DNA from: an uncultured Pseudomonadales bacterium
GTDB lineage: Bacteria > Pseudomonadota > Gammaproteobacteria > Pseudomonadales > Porticoccaceae
Assembly: GCA_943788875.1 (NCBI GenBank)
Contig: CALSSA010000006.1
Span: 186,001-250,000 of the forward strand
DNA length: 64,000 nucleotides
Reading direction: 5' to 3'
The notes under the pieces were generated by a model. It saw only the letters and a program-made list of their open reading frames with translations, had not been told where the DNA came from and ran no database searches. Shown in pieces: positions 18,594-31,869 of the stretch (positions within the stretch are counted from its first letter, which is position 1; the number at the start of each line of letters is the position of its first letter). Both the position numbers and the translations under genes were made by a program.

Positions 18594-19733
18594 ATGAATA
18601 GCCAATATCAAGGACAGAGGAAGGCAGATACGAAAAAGTGCTATTTAAGCACCGCACTAATCGGCTTTTTGCTTCTATGCAGCACAGCCAGTGCTGAACT
18701 TTCGCTTAATGGTAGCGCCATTTATAAAGATCTCGGCAAGCAACAGTTTGTTGCCGCCCTTTATCTCGACTCCCAAAATAACAATGCCAACAGCATTCAA
18801 CTCCAGCAGAGCCCCAAGCGTATGGAAGTTAAAATACTTAACAACTATTCCAAGCGTCGCTGGCTGAATCTGTGGATGCAGAGTATCTCAATCAATAATG
18901 ACAGAGACAGCTTTTCAGGCTCTGCTCAGGAAGTCATTGATATGATGCAGGCACCTAAATCTGCGCCGCAAAAAGGCGATGTTATCCACTACCTATTTGA
19001 TCCTCAGCAAGGGACATCTATCATATTCAATGGCACTGAGCTTATCTCCAACTACCCTAACGAAGTATTTAATATTTTACTGCGCACTTGGATCGGCCCT
19101 ATACCCCCAACAACATCCTTTAAAGAGCAACTGCTGGGCAATATAGTGGATGCCAAGGCACAGGCGCTACTTAATACAGTGGAGCCCCAGCCCAAGAGAG
19201 TGGCTCTGGCCGCATCATGGATTATTCCGGAACCCATCTTGGCGCCAATTCCAGAACCTGCTCCTGTTCCAGAGCCAACTCCAGCACCGGTATTGGCCGA
19301 GGTACAAGAAATTACGCCGACACCCGAGCAACAACCCACTGACGTGGCAAACATTGCGGATGAGGGAATTGAGGGTGTTGAGAGCGAAGCATCCGCAGAG
19401 CAGCAGAACGAGGAAACTATCGACTTTAATGTCGCTGAGGCCCTGGCCCAGCGCGACTACACCCCATTGGTGGTTGCACAGATCTACAAATCAATCAGCT
19501 ATCCCAATCGCGCGGCAGATAAGAACCAGCAGGGTACGGTACGAATTGCTGTCGTCATTGGTCGCTCTGGCGAGCTGCTGGAGACGGTAACCACTCAGGA
19601 GTCAAAATATCGACTGCTTAATCAGGCTGCCTTAAAGGCGGTGAAAAAAGCGGCTCCTTTCCCTGAGTTGCCCGTGGAGATAAAAGCCGATTCCTTTGAG
19701 CTCAACCTGCCCATCACCTTCAGGCTACAGTAG
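18594..19733 (+). CDS. Exported chalcone-isomerase-like / TonB C-terminal domain fusion protein
   Basis: The 379-residue protein has a signal peptide (cleavage after TASA, about residue 34). A domain at about 37-165 (NGSAIYKDLGKQQFVAALYL through NEVFNILLRTWIG) resembles bacterial chalcone-isomerase-like proteins. A Pro/Glu-rich linker follows (about 210-260), then a TonB/TolA-type C-terminal domain at about 290-379 (SISYPNRAADKNQQGTVRIAVVIGRSGEL). Real TonB is anchored by an N-terminal transmembrane helix next to ExbB/ExbD. Here the hydrophobic segment looks cleavable and no exbBD is nearby, so a role as energy transducer is doubtful. The function is unknown and it is probably a periplasmic or surface protein. 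Confidence 0.78.
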   Translation: MNSQYQGQRKADTKKCYLSTALIGFLLLCSTASAELSLNGSAIYKDLGKQQFVAALYLDSQNNNANSIQLQQSPKRMEVKILNNYSKRRWLNLWMQSISINNDRDSFSGSAQEVIDMMQAPKSAPQKGDVIHYLFDPQQGTSIIFNGTELISNYPNEVFNILLRTWIGPIPPTTSFKEQLLGNIVDAKAQALLNTVEPQPKRVALAASWIIPEPILAPIPEPAPVPEPTPAPVLAEVQEITPTPEQQPTDVANIADEGIEGVESEASAEQQNEETIDFNVAEALAQRDYTPLVVAQIYKSISYPNRAADKNQQGTVRIAVVIGRSGELLETVTTQESKYRLLNQAALKAVKKAAPFPELPVEIKADSFELNLPITFRLQ

Positions 19734-19783
19734 AGAACAGCGGATTTTACGCATTCAGGCTGGTCAAGTTTTGATCAACTGGC

Positions 19784-19789
19784 TATAAT
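19784..19789 (+). promoter_or_regulatory. -10 box of ppa promoter
   Basis: A perfect TATAAT lies 41 bases before the ppa ATG. The -35 region (CTGGTC/TGGTCA at about 19760-19766) is weak. The position suits a short leader for ppa. Confidence 0.45.
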
Positions 19790-19830
19790 CCGCGTCCTCC
19801 ACAGTCACGCAATCTAATGGAATCTTTGAC

Positions 19831-20361
19831 ATGAGCTACAACGACATACCGGCGGGTAAAGATCTGCCCAACGACATCAATGTAATTATTGAAATCCCAG
19901 CCAATCACGATCCAATTAAATATGAAGTAGACAAAGACAGCGATGCGCTATTTGTAGACCGTTTTGTCGCTACTCCTATGTTCTACCCAGCTAACTACGG
20001 CTATGTTCCCCAGACTCTCTCAGAAGACGGTGATCCATTGGACGTGCTGGTAGTGACTCCCTACCCAGTTGTTCCTGGCGCAGTGATTCGCAGCCGTGTA
20101 GTTGGTGTTTTAAATATGAGTGATGAATCAGGTATTGATGCCAAACTTCTGGCCGTGCCACACACAAAACTGACCAAACTCTATGATCATGTGCAGGAAG
20201 CTTCGGACCTGCCTGAATTGTTGATTGCTCAGATCGCTCATTACTTTGAGAACTACAAAGCACTTGAGCCTGGAAAATGGGTGAAAGTCGAAGGCTGGGC
20301 TGATGCCGAAGCTGCTCGCGCTGAAGTAATGGCCTCTAGAGAGCGCTTTCTGGCCGAGTAA
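19831..20361 (+). CDS. ppa: Inorganic pyrophosphatase
   Basis: Ppa hydrolyses pyrophosphate to phosphate, pulling biosynthetic reactions forward. The 176-residue protein matches E. coli Ppa (176). It shows [16 protein letters not shown], the [23 protein letters not shown] active-site signature with Mg-binding aspartates, and [12 protein letters not shown]. It is a single-gene unit with its own TATAAT and a bidirectional terminator shared with rpoS. Confidence 0.97.
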   Translation: MSYNDIPAGKDLPNDINVIIEIPANHDPIKYEVDKDSDALFVDRFVATPMFYPANYGYVPQTLSEDGDPLDVLVVTPYPVVPGAVIRSRVVGVLNMSDESGIDAKLLAVPHTKLTKLYDHVQEASDLPELLIAQIAHYFENYKALEPGKWVKVEGWADAEAARAEVMASRERFLAE

Positions 20362-20375
20362 TTCAGCGTCCTTTT

Positions 20376-20405
20376 AAAAAAACCCAGCCTGTGCTGGGTT
20401 TTTTT
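20376..20405. terminator. Bidirectional intrinsic terminator ppa / rpoS
   Basis: An AACCCAGC-CTGT-GCTGGGTT hairpin at 20381-20400 is flanked by an A-run on the left and a T-run on the right. It can therefore end both the plus-strand ppa transcript and the minus-strand rpoS transcript. The gap between the convergent genes is only 64 bases, so there is no room for an RsmZ-type RNA gene next to rpoS as in Pseudomonas. Confidence 0.85.
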
Positions 20406-20425
20406 ATAGCTGGCAATTATGAACC

Positions 20426-21352
20426 TCAGTAGTTTTCCTGAATGTCGGCAAATAACACATCACTGCTCAATCCATGCTTTCGCAATACATCACCCAAACG
20501 TCTCAGAGCATCCACCTGTATCTGCCGAACCCGCTCGCGGGTAAGACCAATCTCGCGGCCCACTTGCTCCAGGGTCTCCTCCTGATGATTGAGCAACCCA
20601 AAGCGCCTGACCAGAACTTCACGCTGTTTCTCTGGCAATTGCTCAAGCCATTCATTGAGAACCGACATCAGGTTTTGATCCTCTAGCTGGTACTCGGGAC
20701 TAAAGCCATTATCATCTGCTATGGTCTCAACCAATGTCTTCTCTTTATCAGCGACCGGCACATCGATAGACGAGATGCGCTCGCTGAGGCTAAGAATCTT
20801 GAGTACATCAGCTACCGGCTTACCCACTTCCTCGGCAATTTCTTCGGGAGTCGGGGCATGATCCAGCCTCTGAGCCAGTTTGCGCGAAGCACGCAGATAG
20901 ACATTGAGCTCTTTAACCACATGCACCGGCAACCGAATAGTGCGGGTTTGATTCATTAAAGCCCGCTCAATGGTCTGCCTGATCCACCAGGTGGCATAGG
21001 TCGAGAACCTATAACCCAGTTCCGGGTCAAATTTTTCCACGGCTCTCATCAACCCCAGATTACCTTCCTCGATCAAATCCAGCAGTTCAAGACCACGATT
21101 GACATAGCGCCTAGAGATTTTAACGACCAATCTCAGATTGCTTTCGATCATCCTATGTCGCGCAGATTCGCTTCCTCGCTGTAATTTACGGGCGTAGAAA
21201 ACCTCTTCCTCTGCGGTCAGCAGTGGAGCGTAGCCAATTTCTTTTAAGTAAAGACTAGTCGCATCAATGACTTGATAACTTATTTCTACGGTATCTTCCT
21301 GATTGTCAGCGGACTGAGCCTGCTGATCTAATATAAACGCTTCATCCATCAC
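20426..21352 (-). CDS. rpoS: RNA polymerase sigma factor RpoS (sigma-38)
   Basis: RpoS is the stationary-phase/general stress sigma factor. The 308-residue protein has region 1.2 ([18 protein letters not shown]), region 2 ([21 protein letters not shown] and [17 protein letters not shown]), region 3, and region 4 with the helix-turn-helix ([21 protein letters not shown]). It is somewhat shorter than E. coli RpoS (330), with a short acidic N-terminus. It lies downstream of nlpD, as in most gammaproteobacteria where the main rpoS promoter is inside nlpD. The 133-base gap 21353-21485 probably forms the leader; no clear regulatory hairpin stood out by eye. Confidence 0.96.
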   Translation of the reverse strand: MMDEAFILDQQAQSADNQEDTVEISYQVIDATSLYLKEIGYAPLLTAEEEVFYARKLQRGSESARHRMIESNLRLVVKISRRYVNRGLELLDLIEEGNLGLMRAVEKFDPELGYRFSTYATWWIRQTIERALMNQTRTIRLPVHVVKELNVYLRASRKLAQRLDHAPTPEEIAEEVGKPVADVLKILSLSERISSIDVPVADKEKTLVETIADDNGFSPEYQLEDQNLMSVLNEWLEQLPEKQREVLVRRFGLLNHQEETLEQVGREIGLTRERVRQIQVDALRRLGDVLRKHGLSSDVLFADIQENY

Positions 21353-21485
21353 GTTTCACATCCTTTTTGCACGATCTTCCATGTATTTAGCAGCCAATCC
21401 CGGCGCTAACCCATTTCCCTACTTCAATGTGTAACTTACCTGCCCCCCTGTTAAAACTTCTTTTTTAAAATGACCTAAATTAGAT

Positions 21486-22256
21486 TTAGTCTATATATAT
21501 AGTTGGATTTACCGGGTAACCATCTTCCCGTATTTCAAAATACAACGTTCCTTTAGACCCTAATTTTGAGATTATTTCCGTATTTTTTACATTTTGTCCC
21601 TCTTTTACCATAATTTTTTCATTATGGGCATAAGCGCTAAGAAGGATTTCACTGTGCTTAATGATAACCAGCTTACCATATCCGCGCAATCCATCCCCGA
21701 CATAGACCACAATTCCGGGCGCTGCCGGGCGCACTACTGAGCCGCTGACTGTTTTGATGCTCAGGCCTTTTTGCAGTTTTTTCGGATTGTAGTCCTCTAC
21801 AACCTTGCCCTTGACCGGCCACTGCCATATAAGATTTTTACTGTAAATCGCTGTTTTTACCGCTGTTTGAGCCGAATCACTTGATTTAGAGGCCCTTTGA
21901 CTCGACCTATTAGTGGCCGCGGAGGATCTCCTCGCCTTCGCCACAGGCTTAGCTGAAGAGGTATCCAGAGACAGCACCTGTCCGGTTTTAAGCTCATAGG
22001 GTGGATATATGCCGTTGGCAGCACCCAATTCTCTGAAATCGAGGTCATAGCGCCAGGCAACGGAATAAAGCGTATCGCCGCGAGCAACCTGATGGGTAAC
22101 GATGCGAATACTCGGGGGCTGATCTAGACTGGTAACCGGTGCGGAGTAGCTTCCACAGCCACCAATTGCCAAAGAGAGAAGTACCAGTAATGGTAATGCT
22201 ACGGAACGCAAATTAGCCTGCCTATGGAGTGTCTTGTTGATATCTGGTACCAACAT
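21486..22256 (-). CDS. nlpD: NlpD-like lipoprotein with LysM and degenerate LytM domains
   Basis: NlpD activates the amidase AmiC at the septum and is itself inactive as a peptidase. The 256-residue protein has a lipobox ending at C34 (IGGC), a LysM peptidoglycan-binding domain (TLYSVAWRYDLDFRELGAANG, about 60-100), a basic low-complexity linker (about 105-135) and an M23/LytM fold at the C-terminus. The LytM part lacks the HxH motif (LSAYAHN at that place), consistent with a non-catalytic activator. Its start overlaps the end of the upstream DUF368 gene by 35 bases. Confidence 0.9.
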   Translation of the reverse strand: MLVPDINKTLHRQANLRSVALPLLVLLSLAIGGCGSYSAPVTSLDQPPSIRIVTHQVARGDTLYSVAWRYDLDFRELGAANGIYPPYELKTGQVLSLDTSSAKPVAKARRSSAATNRSSQRASKSSDSAQTAVKTAIYSKNLIWQWPVKGKVVEDYNPKKLQKGLSIKTVSGSVVRPAAPGIVVYVGDGLRGYGKLVIIKHSEILLSAYAHNEKIMVKEGQNVKNTEIISKLGSKGTLYFEIREDGYPVNPTIYID

Positions 22257-23163
22257 ATTCCAAACCTAATACCAAAAGCAAGCCAAAGATTGAGGCCAGT
22301 ATGCAAATGAAAGTCAATGGGTCACGACCAACAAGCTCAGAAAACTGGCCGGGCAGTAAATTTTGCGATGCCAGCACAATAGTCTTACCGGAATGACTGA
22401 TAGCAGACTCTGTCACCAGCTTCCAGGGCCAGATAATATTCAGGCTGCCCACCAGAAAACCACACATCAGAGCAATAACCATGGTCTGGTAGTTGTCCAG
22501 TAGCCAGGATAACAGGCGACTAAAGGCCATCAAACCAAGGATACCACCGCTGCCAAACACCAGCAGGATATCCAGTTGAACATTGGCAATAGCGCCAATA
22601 AAAACCGGGTACAGACCCAGTAATACCAGAATAAACGACCCTGATATACCAGGCAAAATCATGGCGCAGAGAGCGATAGTGCCAGCGAAAAACATGGTCA
22701 TATGATCGCCTTCCAGATTAGTTGTCGGGGCTACAGACAGGCCATAGGCAAGCGCTACGCCCAGAACAAACAAACCCTTATCCGCGCTCAGGCTCGGCGG
22801 GTGCTGACGCAACAGATAGATCACGGAACCAACAATCAACCCGGTAAAAAACGACCACAGGGGCAGAGGGTACTGGCCCAGTAGATGTTGCATAACCTGG
22901 GCCAACGAAAATAGACTAGTAAAAATACCCGCGAGCAAGACGGCTAAGAAATTACCATTGATATACTGCCAGGCAGCACCTAAACCCTGATATCTAAGAA
23001 CCTTTAAAGCCTGCAGATTGAGAGATTTGATACTGTTGATCAGCTCAATGTAGATTCCACTGATAAAGGCAATCGTGCCACCAGAGACTCCTGGCACTAC
23101 GTCTGCAGCGCCCATGGCGAGTCCTTTTAAAAACAGTAAGAAATGATGTCCAAGATTATTCAT
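22222..23163 (-). CDS. popT: DUF368 polyprenyl-phosphate transporter (PopT-like)
   Basis: DUF368 proteins were recently described as undecaprenyl-phosphate translocases that return the lipid carrier to the inner leaflet of the cytoplasmic membrane. The 313-residue polytopic protein has the family's two repeat signatures, GAADVVPGVSGGTIAFISGIY (about 18-38) and LPGISGSFILVLLGLY (about 169-184). It is inserted between pcm and nlpD, where related chromosomes usually have no such gene. Recycling of undecaprenyl phosphate would serve peptidoglycan and the exopolysaccharide cluster at 54-64 kb. The symbol is assigned by family only. Confidence 0.85.
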   Translation of the reverse strand: MNNLGHHFLLFLKGLAMGAADVVPGVSGGTIAFISGIYIELINSIKSLNLQALKVLRYQGLGAAWQYINGNFLAVLLAGIFTSLFSLAQVMQHLLGQYPLPLWSFFTGLIVGSVIYLLRQHPPSLSADKGLFVLGVALAYGLSVAPTTNLEGDHMTMFFAGTIALCAMILPGISGSFILVLLGLYPVFIGAIANVQLDILLVFGSGGILGLMAFSRLLSWLLDNYQTMVIALMCGFLVGSLNIIWPWKLVTESAISHSGKTIVLASQNLLPGQFSELVGRDPLTFICILASIFGLLLVLGLEYVGTRYQQDTP

Positions 23164-23187
23164 ACCAGCTTCCCCATAAGGCTGCGT

Positions 23188-23859
23188 CTAGCGGGACAGT
23201 CCACCTAACAGTGGCACAAACTTAACTTTTTCTACGATTTCTTCATCAAATTCGGCACTGTCGCCCTGACGCCTGAAAACTCGCAGATCCTGAGATATAC
23301 CGTTGCCTATAGGAATAACCAGAATCCCATCTGGTGCCAATTGGCGCAATAGGTCCTCTGGCACAGCCTGGGGCGCGGCCGTGGTAATAATGCCATCATA
23401 AGGGGCATGCTTATCCCAGCCAAAGCTGCCGTCGGATAGCTCCGCCGTAATATTGCTGAGGCGCAGTTTGCGAAAGCGCTCTCTAGCCTTGCGCAGCAGA
23501 GGTTCGATGCGCTCTACCGTACAGACCCCCCCCACTAACTGAGAAAGAATTGTAGTTTGGTAGCCTGAGCCTGTGCCAATTTCCAAGACCTTTTTCAGCG
23601 GCCCGCTGCTGAGCAGAATTTCAGTCATACGGGCGACTATATAGGGCTGTGAAAGAGTCTGAGAAAAGCCAATAGGCAGAGCTGTGTCTTCATAGGCACG
23701 ATGAGATAGGGCCTCATCGAGAAAAATATGTCTGGGAGTCATTCTAATAACATCCAGCACCGGCTGGCTACTGATACCCTGATCTATAAGGCGCTGAATA
23801 AGTCGCTCCCGCGTGCGCTGCGAGGTCATACCTATTCCGGCTAATTCGATCGAGTTCAC
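23188..23859 (-). CDS. pcm: Protein-L-isoaspartate O-methyltransferase
   Basis: Pcm methylates L-isoaspartyl residues to start repair of aged proteins. The 223-residue protein has SQPYIVARMTEILL, the SAM site VLEIGTGSGYQTTILSQL, and DGIITTAAPQAVPEDLLRQL. I keep the GTG start at 23859 because AGGAG lies seven bases upstream (23866-23870 on the plus strand); an internal ATG ten codons later is the alternative. surE, normally just upstream, is absent. Confidence 0.94.
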   Translation of the reverse strand: MNSIELAGIGMTSQRTRERLIQRLIDQGISSQPVLDVIRMTPRHIFLDEALSHRAYEDTALPIGFSQTLSQPYIVARMTEILLSSGPLKKVLEIGTGSGYQTTILSQLVGGVCTVERIEPLLRKARERFRKLRLSNITAELSDGSFGWDKHAPYDGIITTAAPQAVPEDLLRQLAPDGILVIPIGNGISQDLRVFRRQGDSAEFDEEIVEKVKFVPLLGGLSR

Positions 23860-23962
23860 CTACTGCTCCTGTACTGTATTCTGGCAACGCCAAGATAAAG
23901 AGGCGCACAAAATACTGCCAAAATCTGGCTGTGACCCGCTCTATTGCTTGCTCGACAATATA

Positions 23963-24898
23963 TCACAGGGGTCTGTGTTGCGGGCGGAATAATTGCGCTA
24001 TTTCACGCAGCAAAGCTGTGGCATAGCAACCTGAATTGAGTGAAAACTGCAGGCGCAACTGCTGCTCTGCAGGCCATTCAACAATGAGGTCCTGTGGTCG
24101 CAGCACCAGGTCACGACGCTCCTGCTTTAAACCAGCATGCTCAAGGGCGTAGCACCAAGACTGCCAATCGGCCAACACCTCGCTTTCAATCTCGCCAACC
24201 TGCCGATTGGCATTAGACCGGCCCCGGCCCCAGAGCGCTGCAGACTGATCACCATCAATAGCTGCACTAAGACCATTGATCTCAATACGCCGCTGCAGCA
24301 CAAGATTAAAGAGCCATGAGCGCGCTGCGGACAAATAAAGCCCAGTACCCCGACGGTTGCCTTTTAGCTGATCTCTATCGATCAATGACTGAGCTTCACG
24401 GAGATTATTGCCATCATGACCAAATCGTTGTTCGGCAAAATAATTGGGCACACCCAGCCGGGCAATGGCCTGTAGCCGCTGATCAAGTGCCTGCTGATTA
24501 AATTCTACGTCCCGGAGTAATATGCTAAATCGGTTGCCCTGATGTATGCCGCGACGGAGCTTGCGGTTATGACGACCGGCCTGAAGAATGTCAAAATCTC
24601 CGTGCTTAAGCTGAGCTATGTCGAGATCCTGACCTGGCAAATGCAGGCTGTACCATTGAGTGGTCACAGCAAAACGATCTTTAAGACCGCAAAAACCTAC
24701 CTCATTTCGCTTGATACCGGCCAACTCAGCCAACAACCCCGCCACCCACTGGCTATTTTGATCGCGCTTACGAATATGCAGCAGCAAGTGCTCACCTTCA
24801 CCACTAGGCTGAAAATCTATAATTTCATCGACTTGGAAATCTTCCGGGCAGCTGCGAAATAATGCCGAGCCCAATGGCTGACCGTGGAGACGGGGCAA
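23963..24898 (-). CDS. truD: tRNA pseudouridine-13 synthase
   Basis: TruD makes pseudouridine 13 in tRNA-Glu. The protein shows PEDFQVDEI, the catalytic aspartate motif GLKDRFAVTTQW, NYFAEQRFG, and the RSWLFNLVL segment. It has 311 residues against about 349 in E. coli. The start is uncertain. TTG 24898 has no Shine-Dalgarno, and the in-frame codons just upstream (HFDFHQLPRLHG) still resemble the family N-terminus, so translation may begin further up, inside or next to ispF, at an unusual codon. Confidence 0.9.
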   Translation of the reverse strand: MPRLHGQPLGSALFRSCPEDFQVDEIIDFQPSGEGEHLLLHIRKRDQNSQWVAGLLAELAGIKRNEVGFCGLKDRFAVTTQWYSLHLPGQDLDIAQLKHGDFDILQAGRHNRKLRRGIHQGNRFSILLRDVEFNQQALDQRLQAIARLGVPNYFAEQRFGHDGNNLREAQSLIDRDQLKGNRRGTGLYLSAARSWLFNLVLQRRIEINGLSAAIDGDQSAALWGRGRSNANRQVGEIESEVLADWQSWCYALEHAGLKQERRDLVLRPQDLIVEWPAEQQLRLQFSLNSGCYATALLREIAQLFRPQHRPL

Positions 24899-24932
24899 TT
24901 GATGAAAATCGAAATGGTCGCCCTTGATGAGA

Positions 24933-25412
24933 CTAGACTCCGACAGATTGCAGCAGTGCCACAGCGTGGCAAGCTATGCCTTCTTCACGGCCTGCAAAGC
25001 CAAGCTTTTCAGTGGTGGTTGCCTTGATATTAATCTGCCCGACCTCACAGCTGAGGTCAGCCGCAAGATTGTCGCGCATGGCTTGTAAATGAGGAGCCAT
25101 CTTAGGCCGCTCGGCAATAATACTGATATCCGCATTACCCAACTGATAACCCTGATCCTTCATCATCCCAGCAACAGCGACCAGTAAATCGCGGCTGTTG
25201 CAGCCTGCATAGGTGGGGTCCGTATCAGGAAAATGTTGACCAATATCACCGAGGGCCATGGCCCCAAGCAAACTGTCAATCAATGCATGAATTAAGACGT
25301 CGCCATCTGAATGAGCGATAAATGCGCGCTGATAAGGAATATTGACTCCACCCAACATCAGGCCATCACCCTCACCAAAAGCATGTACATCGTAGCCATG
25401 ACCTATACGCAT
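24933..25412 (-). CDS. ispF: 2-C-methyl-D-erythritol 2,4-cyclodiphosphate synthase
   Basis: IspF makes the cyclic diphosphate intermediate of the MEP isoprenoid pathway. The 159-residue protein begins [16 protein letters not shown], with zinc-ligand Asp and His in DVH and another His in [17 protein letters not shown]. It also has the FPDTDP motif and the TTTEKLGF signature. It shares one base with the end of ispD, so the two are translationally coupled. Confidence 0.97.
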   Translation of the reverse strand: MRIGHGYDVHAFGEGDGLMLGGVNIPYQRAFIAHSDGDVLIHALIDSLLGAMALGDIGQHFPDTDPTYAGCNSRDLLVAVAGMMKDQGYQLGNADISIIAERPKMAPHLQAMRDNLAADLSCEVGQINIKATTTEKLGFAGREEGIACHAVALLQSVGV

Positions 25413-26122
25413 TATTCAGTCTCCTGATTTCTCATAATAGCTTCAGCAACGGCCAGATCTTCGCGCCTCGTGATTTTGATATTGTCTTGTCGACCCTCGA
25501 CAACCATCGCTGAGAGGCCAGCATATTCAATTGCCGAAGCCTCATCAGTCGGGAATTTCTGTTCGTCGAGCATGGACTTAATCGATGATTTTAACAGGCC
25601 AAAACGAAACATCTGTGGCGTCTGCGCGGCCCGATACTGGGCGCGATTCACAGTACTGACGATACTTTTGTCGGCATTGATAATTTTTAAGGTGTCATTG
25701 ATCGGCGCCGCCAGAATACCACCCACAGGATGGTCGCCAACCTCGGCAATCAATTTACTGATATTTCCCGCTGTGATGCAGGGCCTGGCCATATCATGGA
25801 CCAGCACCCAGTCATTCTTAGCAGCCAGCTCTTCAAGAGCGTTCAGCCCATTGAGTACTGAATGGGCCCGCTGCGCACCCCCAGGCACCAGCCGCACTCG
25901 CCTGTCAGACGTGGCCGGAACCTTTGACCAGTAACCGGAACCTACATCACAGGGTGCAACAATGGCATTGATCAAGGGCAAACTCAGAAGACGGCTCAGG
26001 GTATGCTGCGCAACCAATGTGCCATTGAGATGATGAAATTGCTTGGGAATATCAGCGGCAAAGCGCTGACCCACACCAGCGGCAGGCACAATGGCCCAGT
26101 ATTTTGATTGGCTGTCAGTCAT
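25412..26122 (-). CDS. ispD: 2-C-methyl-D-erythritol 4-phosphate cytidylyltransferase
   Basis: IspD couples MEP to CTP. The 236-residue protein has the nucleotide-binding N-terminus [30 protein letters not shown], and TDEASAIEY near the C-terminus. Its start overlaps the end of ftsB by 8 bases. The ftsB-ispD-ispF-truD order is the standard gammaproteobacterial arrangement. Confidence 0.96.
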   Translation of the reverse strand: MTDSQSKYWAIVPAAGVGQRFAADIPKQFHHLNGTLVAQHTLSRLLSLPLINAIVAPCDVGSGYWSKVPATSDRRVRLVPGGAQRAHSVLNGLNALEELAAKNDWVLVHDMARPCITAGNISKLIAEVGDHPVGGILAAPINDTLKIINADKSIVSTVNRAQYRAAQTPQMFRFGLLKSSIKSMLDEQKFPTDEASAIEYAGLSAMVVEGRQDNIKITRREDLAVAEAIMRNQETE

Positions 26123-26411
26123 TTTTTAACAGACCATTATCTTCATCAATAACCAGATAAAAGGTCTCACCCTGCTTAATCATACCTAGATCCTTACGCG
26201 CTTTTTCTTCGATAGAACCGAGATTGGTTTTTAAGCTTTTTACTTCCTCGGCAATACGCTTATTACGCTCAAGCAACTGCTGATTTTTTGCCTGCTGCTC
26301 CTGCAACTGCAAATCCAACTCGGCTTTGTGAGTAATACTGCCCTCTCCGAACCACAGACGTGTCTGCAGTCCGAACAAGAGTACAACCAGTATTATCAGC
26401 AACCAACGCAT
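26115..26411 (-). CDS. ftsB: Cell division protein FtsB
   Basis: FtsB is a bitopic divisome protein that forms the FtsQLB complex and activates FtsWI. The 98-residue protein has an N-terminal transmembrane segment (residues 2-15 or so, LLIILVVLLFGLQTRLWFG). A periplasmic leucine-zipper-like coiled coil follows (about 30-70, LQLQEQQAKNQQLLERNKR). The length and location between eno and ispD are typical. Confidence 0.94.
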   Translation of the reverse strand: MRWLLIILVVLLFGLQTRLWFGEGSITHKAELDLQLQEQQAKNQQLLERNKRIAEEVKSLKTNLGSIEEKARKDLGMIKQGETFYLVIDEDNGLLKND

Positions 26412-26454
26412 ATTGTTATTCTATTCGCTTTAGCCGGTTTTGTGCCAATGATCC

Positions 26455-27762
<1,308 letters not shown>

Positions 27763-27820
27763 TCAAAAGATAATTGTGAAAACAGATTTTAAGAAAATTT
27801 TGTGCAGTAGCCTCGGCTAA

Positions 27821-30382
<2,562 letters not shown>

Positions 30383-30459
30383 CTAATTTTGGCCGGAGCC
30401 CATCCTACTCAAGATGGGGGAACAGATTACCAGAAAGGTGGTTGCTATTCTACTGCGAT

Positions 30460-31869
30460 CTACAAAGAGTTGACCTGCCAATACATTTTTTTGCCCCGCT
30501 GTTGAGGGGCTGCCTGCCAACCCTCGCAAATCCAGCAATCACCGACCGCAACTAGAGTTTCACCCACATATAGCAAGGGCATTCTGTCCCGCCACCAGGG
30601 CTCCACAGAAAATTCCAGCAGCAATTTCTTGAGGCTGTTGGAATGGCCTCGGCCCACAGGCTTGCATCGTTCGCCACCCTGACGATAGCGCACCGTTAAG
30701 AGCTGGCCCTGAGGGATTAATAGCCCAGCGCCATGAACATCTTCAGCAACTAGACTGCTGCCATCGGCTAACTCGAGAGGCTCCTCTGCACGCCATAGCC
30801 AACTCAGTGCTTGAATGCAGTCTGAACCGGTCTCTTTATGGATCTCGGAGCAGGGCTCTGAATGGGGTTCTTCAGACCCATTACGTAACAGATACAATCT
30901 GTTTTGAAAGCGCCTCCAACGGGTTGATTGCCAAACCACCTCGGGCTCGCCATCCTCTCGAGCACTGACAACAGAGTCTTTGATTTCTGCGATTATTGTT
31001 TTGTTGGGTTTGGCCAAATTATTAAAGTTAGGCCATTGATGCAGGATATTTCGTTGTCTCAAATCATCCAATTGTAATAGCTGCTCGACACCGATAGACC
31101 AACCAGCACGCTCCTCTCGCCCATCCAGTCTCGCAAAATCCTCTTCAGCCAGCGCCACAGCCAACTGCTCCGCCTCAGAGCTGAGCTCTGCCGATCGACT
31201 AATAGATTGACGGTAATCCGGCCAACGCTGAGCAATGGCTGGTACTACCTGATTGCGCAAATAGTTGCGGTCAAATTTATCACCGGCATTACTCTCATCC
31301 TCAGACCATGTAAGCTTTTGCGCAAGTGCATAGTCCTTTAACTGGACTTTACTGGTAGACAGCAGAGGACGGATAAGCTGACCCTGACCCAGAACTCTCT
31401 GCACCGGCATACCGGATAGCCCCTTGGCACCAGAACCACGCAGCATCTGGTACAGAAACGTTTCAACCTGATCATCGGCATGATGACCAAGCAAAAGTAG
31501 ACCGTCTTGTTGCAGCAGTCGCTCAAAAACAGCGTATCGAGCGTGGCGCGCGGCCGCCTCAATACCTTCACCCGACCGGGTAACCTCCACCGCTTCACAA
31601 TGCAACTGCACCCCCAAGGACCGGCAATAATCCTCAGCTTGAGCCTGCCACTGATCTGCATTGGCCGACAGACCATGATTGATATGCACTGCACATAGTC
31701 GCGCAGGAGATACTGTATTCACTAACAACTGCAACAGTACCGTCGAATCCAGACCACCGCTCAGTGCCACCAAAATCTGTGGGGCACTGCTAAGCTGTTG
31801 CTGCCAAGCCGAAAATACTGCAGCCAGCTGCTGGCTGTGGCTCGTCAGGGCAGCCTTAGTCATTGTCAT
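30460..31869 (-). CDS. tilS: tRNA(Ile)-lysidine synthase
   Basis: TilS modifies C34 of the CAU-anticodon tRNA-Ile to lysidine, changing its reading to AUA. The 469-residue protein has the PP-loop SGGLDS at residues 37-42, HHADDQVETFLYQMLRGSG, and GMPVQR. The TilS-specific middle domain and the C-terminal TilS_C-type domain (RYRQGGERCKPVGRGHSNSLKKLL) follow. Its start overlaps the end of the upstream yheU-like gene by 14 bases. Confidence 0.95.
   Translation of the reverse strand: MTMTKAALTSHSQQLAAVFSAWQQQLSSAPQILVALSGGLDSTVLLQLLVNTVSPARLCAVHINHGLSANADQWQAQAEDYCRSLGVQLHCEAVEVTRSGEGIEAAARHARYAVFERLLQQDGLLLLGHHADDQVETFLYQMLRGSGAKGLSGMPVQRVLGQGQLIRPLLSTSKVQLKDYALAQKLTWSEDESNAGDKFDRNYLRNQVVPAIAQRWPDYRQSISRSAELSSEAEQLAVALAEEDFARLDGREERAGWSIGVEQLLQLDDLRQRNILHQWPNFNNLAKPNKTIIAEIKDSVVSAREDGEPEVVWQSTRWRRFQNRLYLLRNGSEEPHSEPCSEIHKETGSDCIQALSWLWRAEEPLELADGSSLVAEDVHGAGLLIPQGQLLTVRYRQGGERCKPVGRGHSNSLKKLLLEFSVEPWWRDRMPLLYVGETLVAVGDCWICEGWQAAPQQRGKKMYWQVNSL

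Noticed and set aside
20362..20425. RsmZ-like RNA gene next to rpoS
   Set aside because: The gap is 64 bases and is filled by a bidirectional terminator, with no GGA motifs.
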